The translations under genes were made by a program, and so were the position numbers. A model generated the notes under the pieces. That model was not told the origin of the DNA, ran no database searches, and saw nothing but the letters and a program-made list of their open reading frames with translations. A stretch of DNA of 64,000 bases from positions 1,922,001 through 1,986,000 of the forward strand of contig OZ242360.1 in assembly GCA_965208775.1 (NCBI GenBank), given 5' to 3'. This DNA comes from JAPOVO01 sp026708165 (GTDB lineage: Bacteria > Chloroflexota > UBA11872 > VXNJ01). Below are positions 42,320 to 51,585 of the stretch, in pieces; the stretch's first letter is position 1, and every line of letters begins with the position of its first letter.

Positions 42320-42369
42320 GTTCAGCGACTCGAAAGTGGTGCTCGGCGACGTTGTCCCAGTCTTGAAAC

Positions 42370-44619
42370 CTAAAGCATGAAATGGAGAGTGTCAAAGGCT
42401 AGGAAAACAAGCGCCGCTCCCGCCAGCGTCACAGTCCTTAACCCCCGCGACACGTTTTTCGTTACGGGACGCGACCGAAGCAGCAAGCCGAGCGAGACGA
42501 GGGCCACGATCTGAACGGCGATCAGGGCGCCCATCACTATCCCGACCAGCACCTTATGGTTGTAGTAATTCGCCCACATGGTCATGCTCCAGAAATCGAG
42601 CCCCAGGCCGTCTTGCGGTCTTGCCGGGGACGCGTCGATGCCGAACCTGGTCCAGGGCGCCCGGCCGAGCGCGTCCTGCACCAGGTCGAGCCGGTCGGGC
42701 AATAGCAGTTCGGTCACATCGGCTCTAAGCAGCCACAGGTGCCCGAGCAGCGGTGTGAACTGCGGCGCGAAAAGGACCGCCGCCAGATCTCCTTCGGGCT
42801 GTATTGACGACCACCGCTGGTACTCGCTACCTCCGTAAACGCCGCCGTTTTCTGGAAGCTGCCAAACGATCTGGTCCGCGTACAAACCGAGGTATTGGTC
42901 GAAGTCCTTGGAAATGCCGAGAATCTGCGGCACGACGCTGATGGCTATCAAGACGCTGACGCCCAGCGCTGCCCAGCGCCGCCGCTGCGCCCCGATCCAC
43001 TGGAACGCCGGCGCGGCCATGCAGACCAGCAAGGGCAAGGTCGGCACCAGATAGCGAGGTCCCCAGCCGTTGCCGCCGTACCAGACTTCCTTCTTCGAAT
43101 AAAGCAGCAGGTACGCGATCGGGATCGCAAAAAACACGAGCGAGCGCCATCCGTGCCGTCTGGCGAACCAAATGCTCGCCGGAATCGAAATCAGCAAAAT
43201 CGGGTTGTAGAGGAAGAGGCCCTTGCCCCAGCTGATAAGGAGTCCCTTAACCCCAAGCGCCAGCGGCACCGCGAACCATCCCCTCTGAATTCCCCCGATC
43301 AGCTCTTCCTCGTAAAGTAGCCTGAAATCCAGCACGACGGCGAGGAAGACGAGTGTCGGTACCACGACCAGCACAAAAGGAGCCGCAAAGGCTACGGCGG
43401 GTTTCCACGTCTTGGCCGGCAGTCGCGCCCACGAAGTACCGGCGCGCTTATGCGACATCACCAATTGCAGCAGGATCCCGGGCAGGGCGATAACGGCGAC
43501 GTATTTGGCAAACACGGCGGCGAGCCCCCAAAGGCCGGTGAGCACGGCATAACGCAGCCGTAAGACGTCGCCGTAGCGCAGCGCCGCCCAAACGCCGCCA
43601 ATCAGGAAGAAGGTGACGCCAGGCTCCGAAAAGTCAAACTTCGCGTAAGGCCAGGCCATCGTAGCCAGTCCGTAGACGAGCGACAACGCCACTGCCACCC
43701 CGCTGCCGTAGCCCAGTATCCTCACGATCTTGAACAGCAGGACCGCGGTCGCCGCTGTGAGGATCACGCTTAGCACCGGTGACCAGAATCGCAGGAAAAA
43801 CTCCCGGTTTTGGCGCGCCGACCATACCCGCCCGCTGCCCGACACGTCCACGATCTCGCCCGAGTCCGCATCTAGAAATCCAGCGGTCGCCAGGTAAAAC
43901 CTGCCGGGCGGTCCGGTGTAGACGATCTCGGCGGACCGGACGTCGATCGGGCTGTCGAATTCAAATCTGTGGAAGTAGAAGTTGGCGCGCGTGTTGCCGA
44001 TGTGGTTGCCCGCCAATCGCACCCGCTCGTGTTGTATGACGTTGCGGACGTCCGCGCGCTCGTAGGCCCACTCCGCCGACTCGATTCCCGCGCGGACCGG
44101 TAGCGGTGTCATTCCGCCGTCGGCGTCCGTAATCCGAATCGACACGACCTCCACGCCCTGCGCAATCCCGGCGCTCAGTCCCAAATGACTGATCAGGGTC
44201 ATCTCCGAGTAGCGGCCTTGCGGAAACGACAACTTGATCGAGTGCCGTATCTCGGTAGCCGGATCGACTCCGATCTCCGGGAAATGCGAGACGACGTACT
44301 CGTGGCCGTCAACTGTCAGCCGGTCGCGCTGCGGGGCCGCTTCGGCCAGCGGTCTCGCCAGCGCGACGACCGGGGTGAGCAGGGCCGGTATTGCCACGCC
44401 CCATCGCGAGAAGTTTCTGTAGTGCCGGCGCAGGTACTCGCGGTCGGGGTCCAGCGCTATGCTCTTTGCCATCTCGAACGCGAACTGCCCGTCAGGGCTG
44501 TAGCCGAAGCCGCCTCTGTTCACGCCCATCGTCAACAGGTAGACGGCGACCAGAAAGACGAAGATCAGCAGCGCCGGTCGATTGACCAGCGAGGCGGCCC
44601 TGTCCGTCAGATTGTTCAC
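42370..44619 (-). CDS. Polytopic GT-C-like membrane protein (probable mannosyltransferase-type)
   Basis: A 749-residue protein with about ten to twelve hydrophobic helices: an N-terminal one near 15-32 (ALLIFVFLVAVYLLTMG), then a soluble beta-rich loop (about 90-270), then a dense membrane half. The first extracytoplasmic loop begins with GGFGYSPDGQFAFEMAKS, where an acidic residue is usual in GT-C transferases. GTG 44619 overlaps the methyltransferase stop (GTGA). Lipid-linked sugar donor use is inferred; the family is not certain. Confidence 0.68.
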   Translation of the reverse strand: MNNLTDRAASLVNRPALLIFVFLVAVYLLTMGVNRGGFGYSPDGQFAFEMAKSIALDPDREYLRRHYRNFSRWGVAIPALLTPVVALARPLAEAAPQRDRLTVDGHEYVVSHFPEIGVDPATEIRHSIKLSFPQGRYSEMTLISHLGLSAGIAQGVEVVSIRITDADGGMTPLPVRAGIESAEWAYERADVRNVIQHERVRLAGNHIGNTRANFYFHRFEFDSPIDVRSAEIVYTGPPGRFYLATAGFLDADSGEIVDVSGSGRVWSARQNREFFLRFWSPVLSVILTAATAVLLFKIVRILGYGSGVAVALSLVYGLATMAWPYAKFDFSEPGVTFFLIGGVWAALRYGDVLRLRYAVLTGLWGLAAVFAKYVAVIALPGILLQLVMSHKRAGTSWARLPAKTWKPAVAFAAPFVLVVVPTLVFLAVVLDFRLLYEEELIGGIQRGWFAVPLALGVKGLLISWGKGLFLYNPILLISIPASIWFARRHGWRSLVFFAIPIAYLLLYSKKEVWYGGNGWGPRYLVPTLPLLVCMAAPAFQWIGAQRRRWAALGVSVLIAISVVPQILGISKDFDQYLGLYADQIVWQLPENGGVYGGSEYQRWSSIQPEGDLAAVLFAPQFTPLLGHLWLLRADVTELLLPDRLDLVQDALGRAPWTRFGIDASPARPQDGLGLDFWSMTMWANYYNHKVLVGIVMGALIAVQIVALVSLGLLLRSRPVTKNVSRGLRTVTLAGAALVFLAFDTLHFML

Positions 44620-45848
44620 TCCAGCCAGACCCGCCTCACCGCAACCCCCAGATCGCGCGTATCGGCGCCGCCCAGCAGCTCCGCCGGCGACCACGATCGA
44701 TCGAGGCCAAGCTCGACCTCGAGAATCCCCGGCTCGTCAGCCGGCGGGAGTTGAACGGAAACGGTCGTCCAGTTATCGGATTCAACCTCGAACTCGGTGG
44801 ACGCTCCGTCCGCTGAAATCCGCCCCGTCACGGAGCGGTTCAGCTCCTCCGGCCCCGAATAGAAACGGACCGCCGCCCGCCCGTGGACTTTCCCGCGCCT
44901 CAGGCGAAACATGCAGTCGCGGCCGGTCCAGCGTATGGCCGGCGGCCAGACCTCCAGGCGGTGGATACCCCGGCCAAGCTGGGATTCGGGCGCGTTCTCC
45001 ATATCCAGCGTTGACTCCCACACCCTGCCGTAGGCTTGGACGTCGAAAAACATATCCTCAGGATAGGAATATCCGGGGCCTCCCGATTTTCTGGCGCGCA
45101 CTTGAATGTCGTCCAGAAAAGCGGTGCCCAGGCGGAGCCGTTCGAGCCGCCCGGTGATGCGTTTCAGGAACGGAGCGTAGTTATAACCCGGGTCCATGTG
45201 GATGGATGCTACTTCGACCGAGAATCCATTCGACTCCAGCAACCGGACCAGCTCCGACTTCGTGAATTCCCGGGCGTGACGGCTCGTTACTCCCCAGCCC
45301 GAATAGGGCGGATAGATGTTTCTGCCCCGGGCGACTTTCCAGAAGTTTTCGAGCCGCATGGCATTCGGAGTGCTGAGAATGAAATGCCCGCCCGGTTTTA
45401 GCACTCTGTTGATTTCGTGGATTGCGTGGACGGGATCGTAACCCAGATGCTCGATGACCTCACATAGAAACACCACGTCGTAGGTCTCGTCGTCGTATGG
45501 AAACTCGTCGAATTCGATATTGAACCGGTCGTATTCGATCTCCAGCGGTTCGTCCAGGTCCCGCCGCCGCAGTTCGAAGCGGCCGTCTTGACCGCCGCCG
45601 CGGTCGTCCTCGTTTACGCAGCGCACTTCCGCGGGAAAATGCTTCAGCAAGAGCGCGGTCATGAAATAGGGCTGGGCGCCTATCTCCAGAATCCGCGAGT
45701 CAGATCCCAGCGGCGGCAGCAGCGACAGGCTTGTCAGTATTCGATCGACAGCCGTATCGAGAAATCCCTCCAGCCCCTCGCCGGTCACATGCTCGAACCC
45801 GTACAGGTAGCGCCGCGCCGCGGCGGGGGATGGCAAAGGCGGTCGCAT
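44616..45848 (-). CDS. SAM methyltransferase with C-terminal shared beta module
   Basis: A 410-residue two-part protein. The methyltransferase (1-250) has RILEIGAQPYFMTALLL, FPYDDETYDVVFLCEVIEHLG and LKPGGHFILSTPNA. Residues 291-410 form a 120-residue beta-rich module beginning LGRG and WPPAIRWTG and ending TRDLGVAVRRVWLE, which matches the last 120 residues of the Wzt-like ATPase in the same cluster. The module is probably a glycan-recognition domain that brings the enzyme to the polysaccharide. ATG 45848. Confidence 0.8.
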   Translation of the reverse strand: MRPPLPSPAAARRYLYGFEHVTGEGLEGFLDTAVDRILTSLSLLPPLGSDSRILEIGAQPYFMTALLLKHFPAEVRCVNEDDRGGGQDGRFELRRRDLDEPLEIEYDRFNIEFDEFPYDDETYDVVFLCEVIEHLGYDPVHAIHEINRVLKPGGHFILSTPNAMRLENFWKVARGRNIYPPYSGWGVTSRHAREFTKSELVRLLESNGFSVEVASIHMDPGYNYAPFLKRITGRLERLRLGTAFLDDIQVRARKSGGPGYSYPEDMFFDVQAYGRVWESTLDMENAPESQLGRGIHRLEVWPPAIRWTGRDCMFRLRRGKVHGRAAVRFYSGPEELNRSVTGRISADGASTEFEVESDNWTTVSVQLPPADEPGILEVELGLDRSWSPAELLGGADTRDLGVAVRRVWLE

Positions 45849-45855
45849 CGTCAGC

Positions 45856-47439
45856 TCAGGCCACCGATTCGACCAGTTCCAGCAGGCGCAGTCGAAACCG
45901 GTCCTCGCTGAAACGCGCCGCCGATCCTACCGCTTTTCGCGAAAGGCGCTGGAGCGTTTCGCGGTCTTCGATCAGCCCGACCGTCAGATCGATCAACTCC
46001 CGCCGCGAGTCCCACAGGAGACCGTCCGATCCGTGACTTACCAGCTCCGGCTGGCCTCCCTTATTGATTACTACCGGAACGCATCCCGACGCCATCGCTT
46101 CGACCGTCGTAATCCCGAAGTGCTCAAACTTAACTGGGTTCTTCTCTACATTCTCGCCGTAGCCGCTGGCGTGCCAGTAAATCGACGCTCGCGCGTACAG
46201 TTTCTTTAGCTCCTCGAATGAAAGATCGGGATGAAGAGTTACCGGCAATCCCTCGGCTGCGCGTTTCAAATTGTCGAAGTATTCCTCGTCTATCTTTCGC
46301 GATCCCTTGTTACCCGCCAGGTGAAGCTCCCACCCGACCGCCCCCCGCCGCAGCATTTTCGCAAAAGTACGAATCATGAACTCATGGTTCTTCGAGTGTC
46401 CGCCCTCGCCAAAGAAGCGGCCGACGCTCAAGATAATCGGGTCCTTTCGACCCGGCTTGTAGTCGCTGACTGCCACGGGCGGGTACAGGATCGGTCCTTC
46501 ACGGTTCCAATAATGGCGCATCCAGCGGAGCGAGAATTCCGATATCGGGCACATAAGCTGGTAGCTGTCCAGGAAATCGAGCGAACCGTATTCGGGCAGC
46601 CCTTCGAGACGGAGGCCGAGCCGGGGGAACAGCCGCCGGAAGACCAGATCGTAGACTTGGTGACGCAGACTCGCGACGGCCACGTCGGAAACGGCCAGCC
46701 CGATGTTGCGATTGTCGTCCTTGCCCAGGGTTGATTCGGGATTGTAGACGTCGCAACGCAGGTCCAGGTCAAGCGTCGAATTCCGCGCCATCCCCGCCGG
46801 TACTTTCATTGCCCATCGCACGTATTTGCCCTCTTCAGGCTCGATGGCGATGGTCCCGATGTCCTGACCGGCAACCTGGCAAGATGCCGAAATCGTTCCA
46901 AGCTCAGCAGGCCGGAAGTTGCCGCAGACCACCTCGACCTCAAGCTCGCGGGAATTTTGGGGAAGTCCTATACGCACGGTCGATTCGTCCGAGGCGTATC
47001 TGAACCAGCCGCGTCCAAGCTCCTGAATGTCGTAGAAACCGTCGTGGTACTCGGCGAGCAGCATCTCCCTGATGAGATACATGCCGATCCTTTTGCGAAT
47101 CCGCGCCCACAGGGTGTTCTCGACCGGCGAGGGGAACAAGACCAGCATCATGCTCTTTCCCGCCGCCGACGGCTGAGACGACATGAACGACGCATTGACG
47201 AACAAGTCGTAGTCGCGGGTAAACGCGACGAATCTATTGGGCGGCAGCGCCGGAATCACTTTCAGGTTTACGTTGCTCAGGTCGATGTTGAGCCTCGCCG
47301 CCAGCTTGTCCCGGTCGACCGCGCGATGAGTTACGAGATCAACCGGGCGGTCCTCGGCGAGCACCGCGGCGGCCATGCACGAGTGTCTTTCGCCGCCGCC
47401 CATGGTGTGCAGCCAGCGGTTGTATACGGCGGTCCTCAA
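45856..47439 (-). CDS. GT4-family glycosyltransferase with inserted beta module
   Basis: A 527-residue GT-B transferase. The donor site is in the C-half: DPIILSVGRFFGEGGHSKNHEFMIRTF, then ELHLAGN and FEHFGITTVEAMASGCVPVVI with the E-x-7-E pair region. Between residues 141 and 258, after ILREMLLAEYHDGF, lies a beta module of the shared type (LGRGWFRYAS to NIGLAVSDVAV). TTG 47439 overlaps the GT2 stop (TTGA) and starts RTAVYNRWLHTMGGGERHS, the expected acceptor-domain motif; about 300 upstream codons are shadow. Confidence 0.85.
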   Translation of the reverse strand: MRTAVYNRWLHTMGGGERHSCMAAAVLAEDRPVDLVTHRAVDRDKLAARLNIDLSNVNLKVIPALPPNRFVAFTRDYDLFVNASFMSSQPSAAGKSMMLVLFPSPVENTLWARIRKRIGMYLIREMLLAEYHDGFYDIQELGRGWFRYASDESTVRIGLPQNSRELEVEVVCGNFRPAELGTISASCQVAGQDIGTIAIEPEEGKYVRWAMKVPAGMARNSTLDLDLRCDVYNPESTLGKDDNRNIGLAVSDVAVASLRHQVYDLVFRRLFPRLGLRLEGLPEYGSLDFLDSYQLMCPISEFSLRWMRHYWNREGPILYPPVAVSDYKPGRKDPIILSVGRFFGEGGHSKNHEFMIRTFAKMLRRGAVGWELHLAGNKGSRKIDEEYFDNLKRAAEGLPVTLHPDLSFEELKKLYARASIYWHASGYGENVEKNPVKFEHFGITTVEAMASGCVPVVINKGGQPELVSHGSDGLLWDSRRELIDLTVGLIEDRETLQRLSRKAVGSAARFSEDRFRLRLLELVESVA

Positions 47440-48878
47440 CGGTCGGCTATCCACGGTTCGAACAGTTCCGCTCCGTGCGGACCGGCGCGCCTCTCGTCGG
47501 CCCGTCTGACCAGCGCCGCCGGCAGCATTCGAATGAACCAGAGCAGCGCACCGAGCCGGGCCGCAAAGTTCGCGAGCTCGCCTGGCTTGCGGAACGGCTG
47601 TCTGAGAGCTTGCCGGGCCGATGCCGAGCCGGACCTGAGTGTTTCGACAACGTCGCCCGCCAGCGCGCGAAACGCCACCGCCGGCGGCCAGTGCTTGAAA
47701 ATGACGTAGAGCCTGCTCCGGAATACGTTCGAGATGAAGAAAGGAGACCACTCGACCGCCACGCCGCTGTGGTGGTGTCTTATCGTCGAATCCGGTACGT
47801 AGACTACGCGCCAGCCCCGACGCCTGGCGCGGATCGCAAGATCGGTGTCTTCGTAGTACATGAAGATACTTTCGTCGAAGTAGCCGATTTCCCTTAACAT
47901 CGCTTTCTTCAGCAAGACCCCGGCGCCGTTGAACGAGAATACTTCCCGCTTGTTGGAGTAAGCCGGTCCGTCCCAGTCGTAGTAGACGTTGCCGTTCGAA
48001 ATCACGGTCCCCCGGTCTCGTGATGAGCCGTCCGGGAGCGGATAGCTGCCCGCATTTTGGACCACCGGCCGGGCCAGGTCGCGGCAGCCGGCCGGGAGGT
48101 CGAACTCGAATATTGCGGTTTTGCCGCCGGCGTCTCCATCGAACACCGGTTCGTCCCCAACCCGCACCGAAAAGCGTACTTTGCCTCCGTCCGGCCGCGG
48201 AGCGGAAGCTCCCACGCGAAGACGGATCGCCCCGCCGTCCGGGCAGGCCAGTCCCAATTCCGCCTCGCCGAGCGACCATCTGAACCCGCGCCCATGCTCG
48301 TCCAGCTCTGCCCCGCCGAATCCCGACCGGAACTCGACGGGCACGCATACGCCGTCGGAGCTGGCCTCGACGCTTTGCACGCGCAGTCCGAGGCTGCGTT
48401 CGTCACCACCCATGCCGGCGCTTTTGGGCGTGAAGGTCGGCGATTGAATCACGAGCGGAATACGGTCCTGAAAGAGAAGCAGCTTCGGCTGCGCCGCGCC
48501 CGCGGCGGGGTCCGCTTCCAGTGTCTCGACCAGCGGCCGTAGCCAGTCCGGTTCGACTTCGGTATCGGGATTGACGAGGGCGACGTAAGGCCCTGGCGCT
48601 TGGCGCATCGCCAGGTTGTTGCCGGCCGAGAATCCACAATTCGATCCGGCCTCGACGATGCGGACGCCCTGCGGAAATTCCTCCCGGACCAGGTCCAGCG
48701 ATCCGTCGGTGGAGGCGTTGTCGACGACGACTATTTCCATCGAGTCGTTCGGATATTCAGACGCGAGAAGCGACCTCAAGCACGGTCCGATGAAGCGCTC
48801 CGCGTTGTAGTTCAGGACCACGACGGTGACGAAAGGAGTCTTGGACCCGGCGCGGTTCCCGGCCGGGGATGTCGTCAT
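47436..48878 (-). CDS. GT2-family glycosyltransferase with inserted beta module
   Basis: A 480-residue transferase. The GT-A core is split: residues 1-140 have VTVVVLNYNAERFIGPCLRSL, VDNASTDGSLD and the metal-binding ALVNPDTEVEPDW, and after about residue 300 come FSFNGAGVLLKKAMLREIGYFDE and the C-terminal helix. Residues ~150-300 are an extra beta-rich insert (DERSLGLRV; HGRGFRWSLGEAELGLA) resembling the modules in three neighbours. The tail has one basic amphipathic segment. ATG 48878 overlaps wzt (ATGA). Confidence 0.85.
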   Translation of the reverse strand: MTTSPAGNRAGSKTPFVTVVVLNYNAERFIGPCLRSLLASEYPNDSMEIVVVDNASTDGSLDLVREEFPQGVRIVEAGSNCGFSAGNNLAMRQAPGPYVALVNPDTEVEPDWLRPLVETLEADPAAGAAQPKLLLFQDRIPLVIQSPTFTPKSAGMGGDERSLGLRVQSVEASSDGVCVPVEFRSGFGGAELDEHGRGFRWSLGEAELGLACPDGGAIRLRVGASAPRPDGGKVRFSVRVGDEPVFDGDAGGKTAIFEFDLPAGCRDLARPVVQNAGSYPLPDGSSRDRGTVISNGNVYYDWDGPAYSNKREVFSFNGAGVLLKKAMLREIGYFDESIFMYYEDTDLAIRARRRGWRVVYVPDSTIRHHHSGVAVEWSPFFISNVFRSRLYVIFKHWPPAVAFRALAGDVVETLRSGSASARQALRQPFRKPGELANFAARLGALLWFIRMLPAALVRRADERRAGPHGAELFEPWIADR

Positions 48879-50575
48879 TCGACGCGGACGCTGCGGACCG
48901 CCAGACCCAGCTCTCGAGTATCAGGATCGATGCCGACCGCCGCCGGGACGAACGTCTCTCGGATTTCCAGCTCGACTTCAATCGTGGTTGGTTCAATCAC
49001 CGGCTCCAGCGGCACCACTATGTCCTCGAAATCCATCCCCACAAGCTGGAACCGGGTCACCTGCTCCCCGTTTACATTTATGCCGCCGCTGGCCGGATTG
49101 TCGGAATGAAAAGGTCGGCAGGCCGATATCACCAGCGTTCCTTGCCCGACGTCCTGGGTGAGCGACAGGGACGCACGATCGCCTATCCATCTGATCGACG
49201 GCGGCCAGCTTTCCACCGGATGCCAGCCCTTGCCGAGATGTTCCTCCTCGCCCTGGCCCATCCGAATCTCGCCCGGCGGCTTCGACCATCTGACCACGGT
49301 GCCGGACGTCAGCATGTCCGGCTGCGCGGTCTCGCCGTTTCCGGAAGGCGACGCGGTCTCGGCCAGACTGGCCCGGAAGCGCCACACGCTTGGAATGAAG
49401 GTCAACCCCCGCTGGTGCACCGAAGCCTTTCCGACGAAGATCGTTACCGGGCTGCGCAGCAGGTGATACGGCGATCCTTTCTCGTCAGTCGGCCACGCGG
49501 CTACCGAAGCGTGATATATCCCCGGTCCCAGCGAGATCGGCCCCAGCGAGCACTCCACCGTTCCGCTGCCGGGCTGTACCGATACCGGGCCGTGGCTTAC
49601 GGCCGACGACGCGTCGTGGATGTAGAGCCCGTCGCTGCGCCGGATGGAGCAACCGAACACCACGTCGTCCAGGTAGGCGTCTGACGCGTATTCGATTCTC
49701 AGGGTGAACGACTCTCCGGGGATTATCGAGTGCGACCTGCGGGAAGCGGCCCCGGAAACGTAAGCGTCGCTGATTTTCAGCGGGCCGCCTCCGCCCACGT
49801 CGCCTTCGGTCGTCGCGGTAGCCGTGTCTGTCGTAATAGGCGCGAGCGTAGCTTGCAGGTACGCCTGAACGACGTCCCTGGTTCTTCCAAAGCTGTGAAC
49901 CCTGCCCTGGTCCAGCCACAGCACTGTGTCGCAGAACCGCCTGACCTGGATGGGATCGTGGGAAACGAAGAGCATCGTCCGACCCGACTTCTTTACTTCG
50001 GCAAGCGCCTCATAGCATTTGCGCGCGAATGCCGCGTCGCCCACGGCTAGCACTTCGTCTATAACCATTACCTCGGGGCGTACGGCGATTGCGATTGCGA
50101 AACCGAGCCGCATGTACATACCCGACGAATAGTGTTTTACCGGAGTGTCGATGAACCGTTCCAATTCTGAAAACTCGACGATCCAGTCGTACAGGCGGGC
50201 CATTTCGTGACGCCCTATACCAAGGAACGATCCGTTCAGGAACACGTTCTCGCGTCCGGTCAAATCAGGATGGAATCCGGCTCCGAGTTCCAGCAGGCCG
50301 AAGACGTTTCCGTTGGTCTCGATGGTGCCTTCATCCGGCAGCAGCGTCCCGGTCAGCAGTTTGAGAATGGTGGACTTGCCGGAACCGTTAGGGCCGATTA
50401 TCCCCAGGGTCTTGCCGGGGTCGACCTCGAAACTTATGTCCTTGAGCGCCCAGAACTCTTCGATCTCCCGATTGCGGATGCCCACCAGGCCGGCCAGACT
50501 TCCAAGCACCGAGCTCCGTTTTTCGTGTGACAGCGAAAAACGCTTTGAAACCCCCGTGAACCGGACCGCCGTCAA
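48875..50575 (-). CDS. wzt: Wzt-type polysaccharide export ATPase with C-terminal beta module
   Basis: A 566-residue ABC ATPase for O-antigen or teichoic-acid-like export. Walker A GPNGSGKST at 61-69, signature HYSSGMYMRLGFAIA, Walker B VMVIDEVLAVGD. Residues ~260-395 form the Wzt-C substrate-recognition beta-sandwich (SFTLRIEYASDAYLDDVV; LGPGIYHASVAAW). A further 120-residue module (447-566; LGKGWHPVESWPPSIRW to TRELGLAVRSVRVE) is extra to the family. TTG 50575 follows the wzm stop by 3 bases. It works with the permease. Confidence 0.88.
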   Translation of the reverse strand: MTAVRFTGVSKRFSLSHEKRSSVLGSLAGLVGIRNREIEEFWALKDISFEVDPGKTLGIIGPNGSGKSTILKLLTGTLLPDEGTIETNGNVFGLLELGAGFHPDLTGRENVFLNGSFLGIGRHEMARLYDWIVEFSELERFIDTPVKHYSSGMYMRLGFAIAIAVRPEVMVIDEVLAVGDAAFARKCYEALAEVKKSGRTMLFVSHDPIQVRRFCDTVLWLDQGRVHSFGRTRDVVQAYLQATLAPITTDTATATTEGDVGGGGPLKISDAYVSGAASRRSHSIIPGESFTLRIEYASDAYLDDVVFGCSIRRSDGLYIHDASSAVSHGPVSVQPGSGTVECSLGPISLGPGIYHASVAAWPTDEKGSPYHLLRSPVTIFVGKASVHQRGLTFIPSVWRFRASLAETASPSGNGETAQPDMLTSGTVVRWSKPPGEIRMGQGEEEHLGKGWHPVESWPPSIRWIGDRASLSLTQDVGQGTLVISACRPFHSDNPASGGINVNGEQVTRFQLVGMDFEDIVVPLEPVIEPTTIEVELEIRETFVPAAVGIDPDTRELGLAVRSVRVE

Positions 50576-50578
50576 CTA

Positions 50579-51418
50579 CTACACGACCTCGGCGAATCGG
50601 GGTGAGAAGCGGCGGATCAGCCACCAGCCGACGGAAATTGCAACCGCCGCCGTCGCCACGGTCACTGCCGTATGACGTATGGGCATGAAACCCTCCATCA
50701 TGATGTAGCGGTAGTCGGTCACCAGAGTGGCCATCGGGTTCAGTGAAAAAACCCACCTGTGTATATCGAGTCCCAGGAACCGATCGTTCGGCACGATCGC
50801 CAGCGCGTAGAAGATGGGCGTGAGGAAGAACCACGCCAGAAGTCCCACGTCGACGAGCTGTTCCAGGTCGCGCATGATCACGTTGGCCGCGGCAAGGATC
50901 ATGGCAAGTCCGGCGACGAGCACTAATTGAAGCAACATAACTACCGGAACCAGCAGCAAGGTGGCGTGAAGCTCCACCCCGAACGCCGCCATTCCGATCA
51001 GGAGCAGGACAAACGCAAGAACGAAGTGCACGAATGCCCCCAAAACGGTCGAAAGTGGGAGCAGTTCCCTGGGGAAGTAGACCTTGGTGATGAGCGCCGA
51101 ATTGCCCGTGATGCTCCGCAGCGCGGACGATAGCGCCGAGTGAGTGAAGTTCCAGGGCAGCAGGCCCGTCAGCAGAAACAGCGGATAATTCGGAATCTCG
51201 GTTCGCGTGAGCACCTTGAACACCAGCGTAAACACCAGCATCATCAGTAGCGGCTGCAGTAGCGACCACCCGAAACCCAGAGCGGAGTTCCGGTAGCGGA
51301 CCTTCAGGTCGCGAACGACCATATTCCGAAGCAGCTCCGTGTGGGAAACCAGCTCGATGGCCGCCCGCCAGACGGAGATGGGGAATCGATCGCGAGAGTG
51401 TGTAGCTACAATCCGCAT
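50579..51418 (-). CDS. wzm: Wzm-type ABC-2 polysaccharide exporter permease
   Basis: A 279-residue integral membrane protein. The ABC-2 signature is clear: LVVRDLKVRYRNSALGFGWSLLQPLLMM near residue 35, and six hydrophobic helices including LVFTLVFKVL, VLGAFVHFVLAFVLLL and LLAWFFLTPIFYAL. It heads the minus-strand polysaccharide operon and pairs with wzt. ATG 51418 (MRIVATHS). Confidence 0.9.
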   Translation of the reverse strand: MRIVATHSRDRFPISVWRAAIELVSHTELLRNMVVRDLKVRYRNSALGFGWSLLQPLLMMLVFTLVFKVLTRTEIPNYPLFLLTGLLPWNFTHSALSSALRSITGNSALITKVYFPRELLPLSTVLGAFVHFVLAFVLLLIGMAAFGVELHATLLLVPVVMLLQLVLVAGLAMILAAANVIMRDLEQLVDVGLLAWFFLTPIFYALAIVPNDRFLGLDIHRWVFSLNPMATLVTDYRYIMMEGFMPIRHTAVTVATAAVAISVGWWLIRRFSPRFAEVV

Positions 51419-51585
51419 ACAAGCATCGTCAGGGCGACCGCCATGTTATCACGCAGTCCGGACACGATCTAAAAGTGTAAATCGCCTGCGCAAGGTATGC
51501 GCGCTCGCGAAATGGGTAAGCCGTTCATTGTGCTAGAGTCTAGTAGCATTCGGTGGGTCGGATGCCATTTGCTTTTAGAGGCTGA

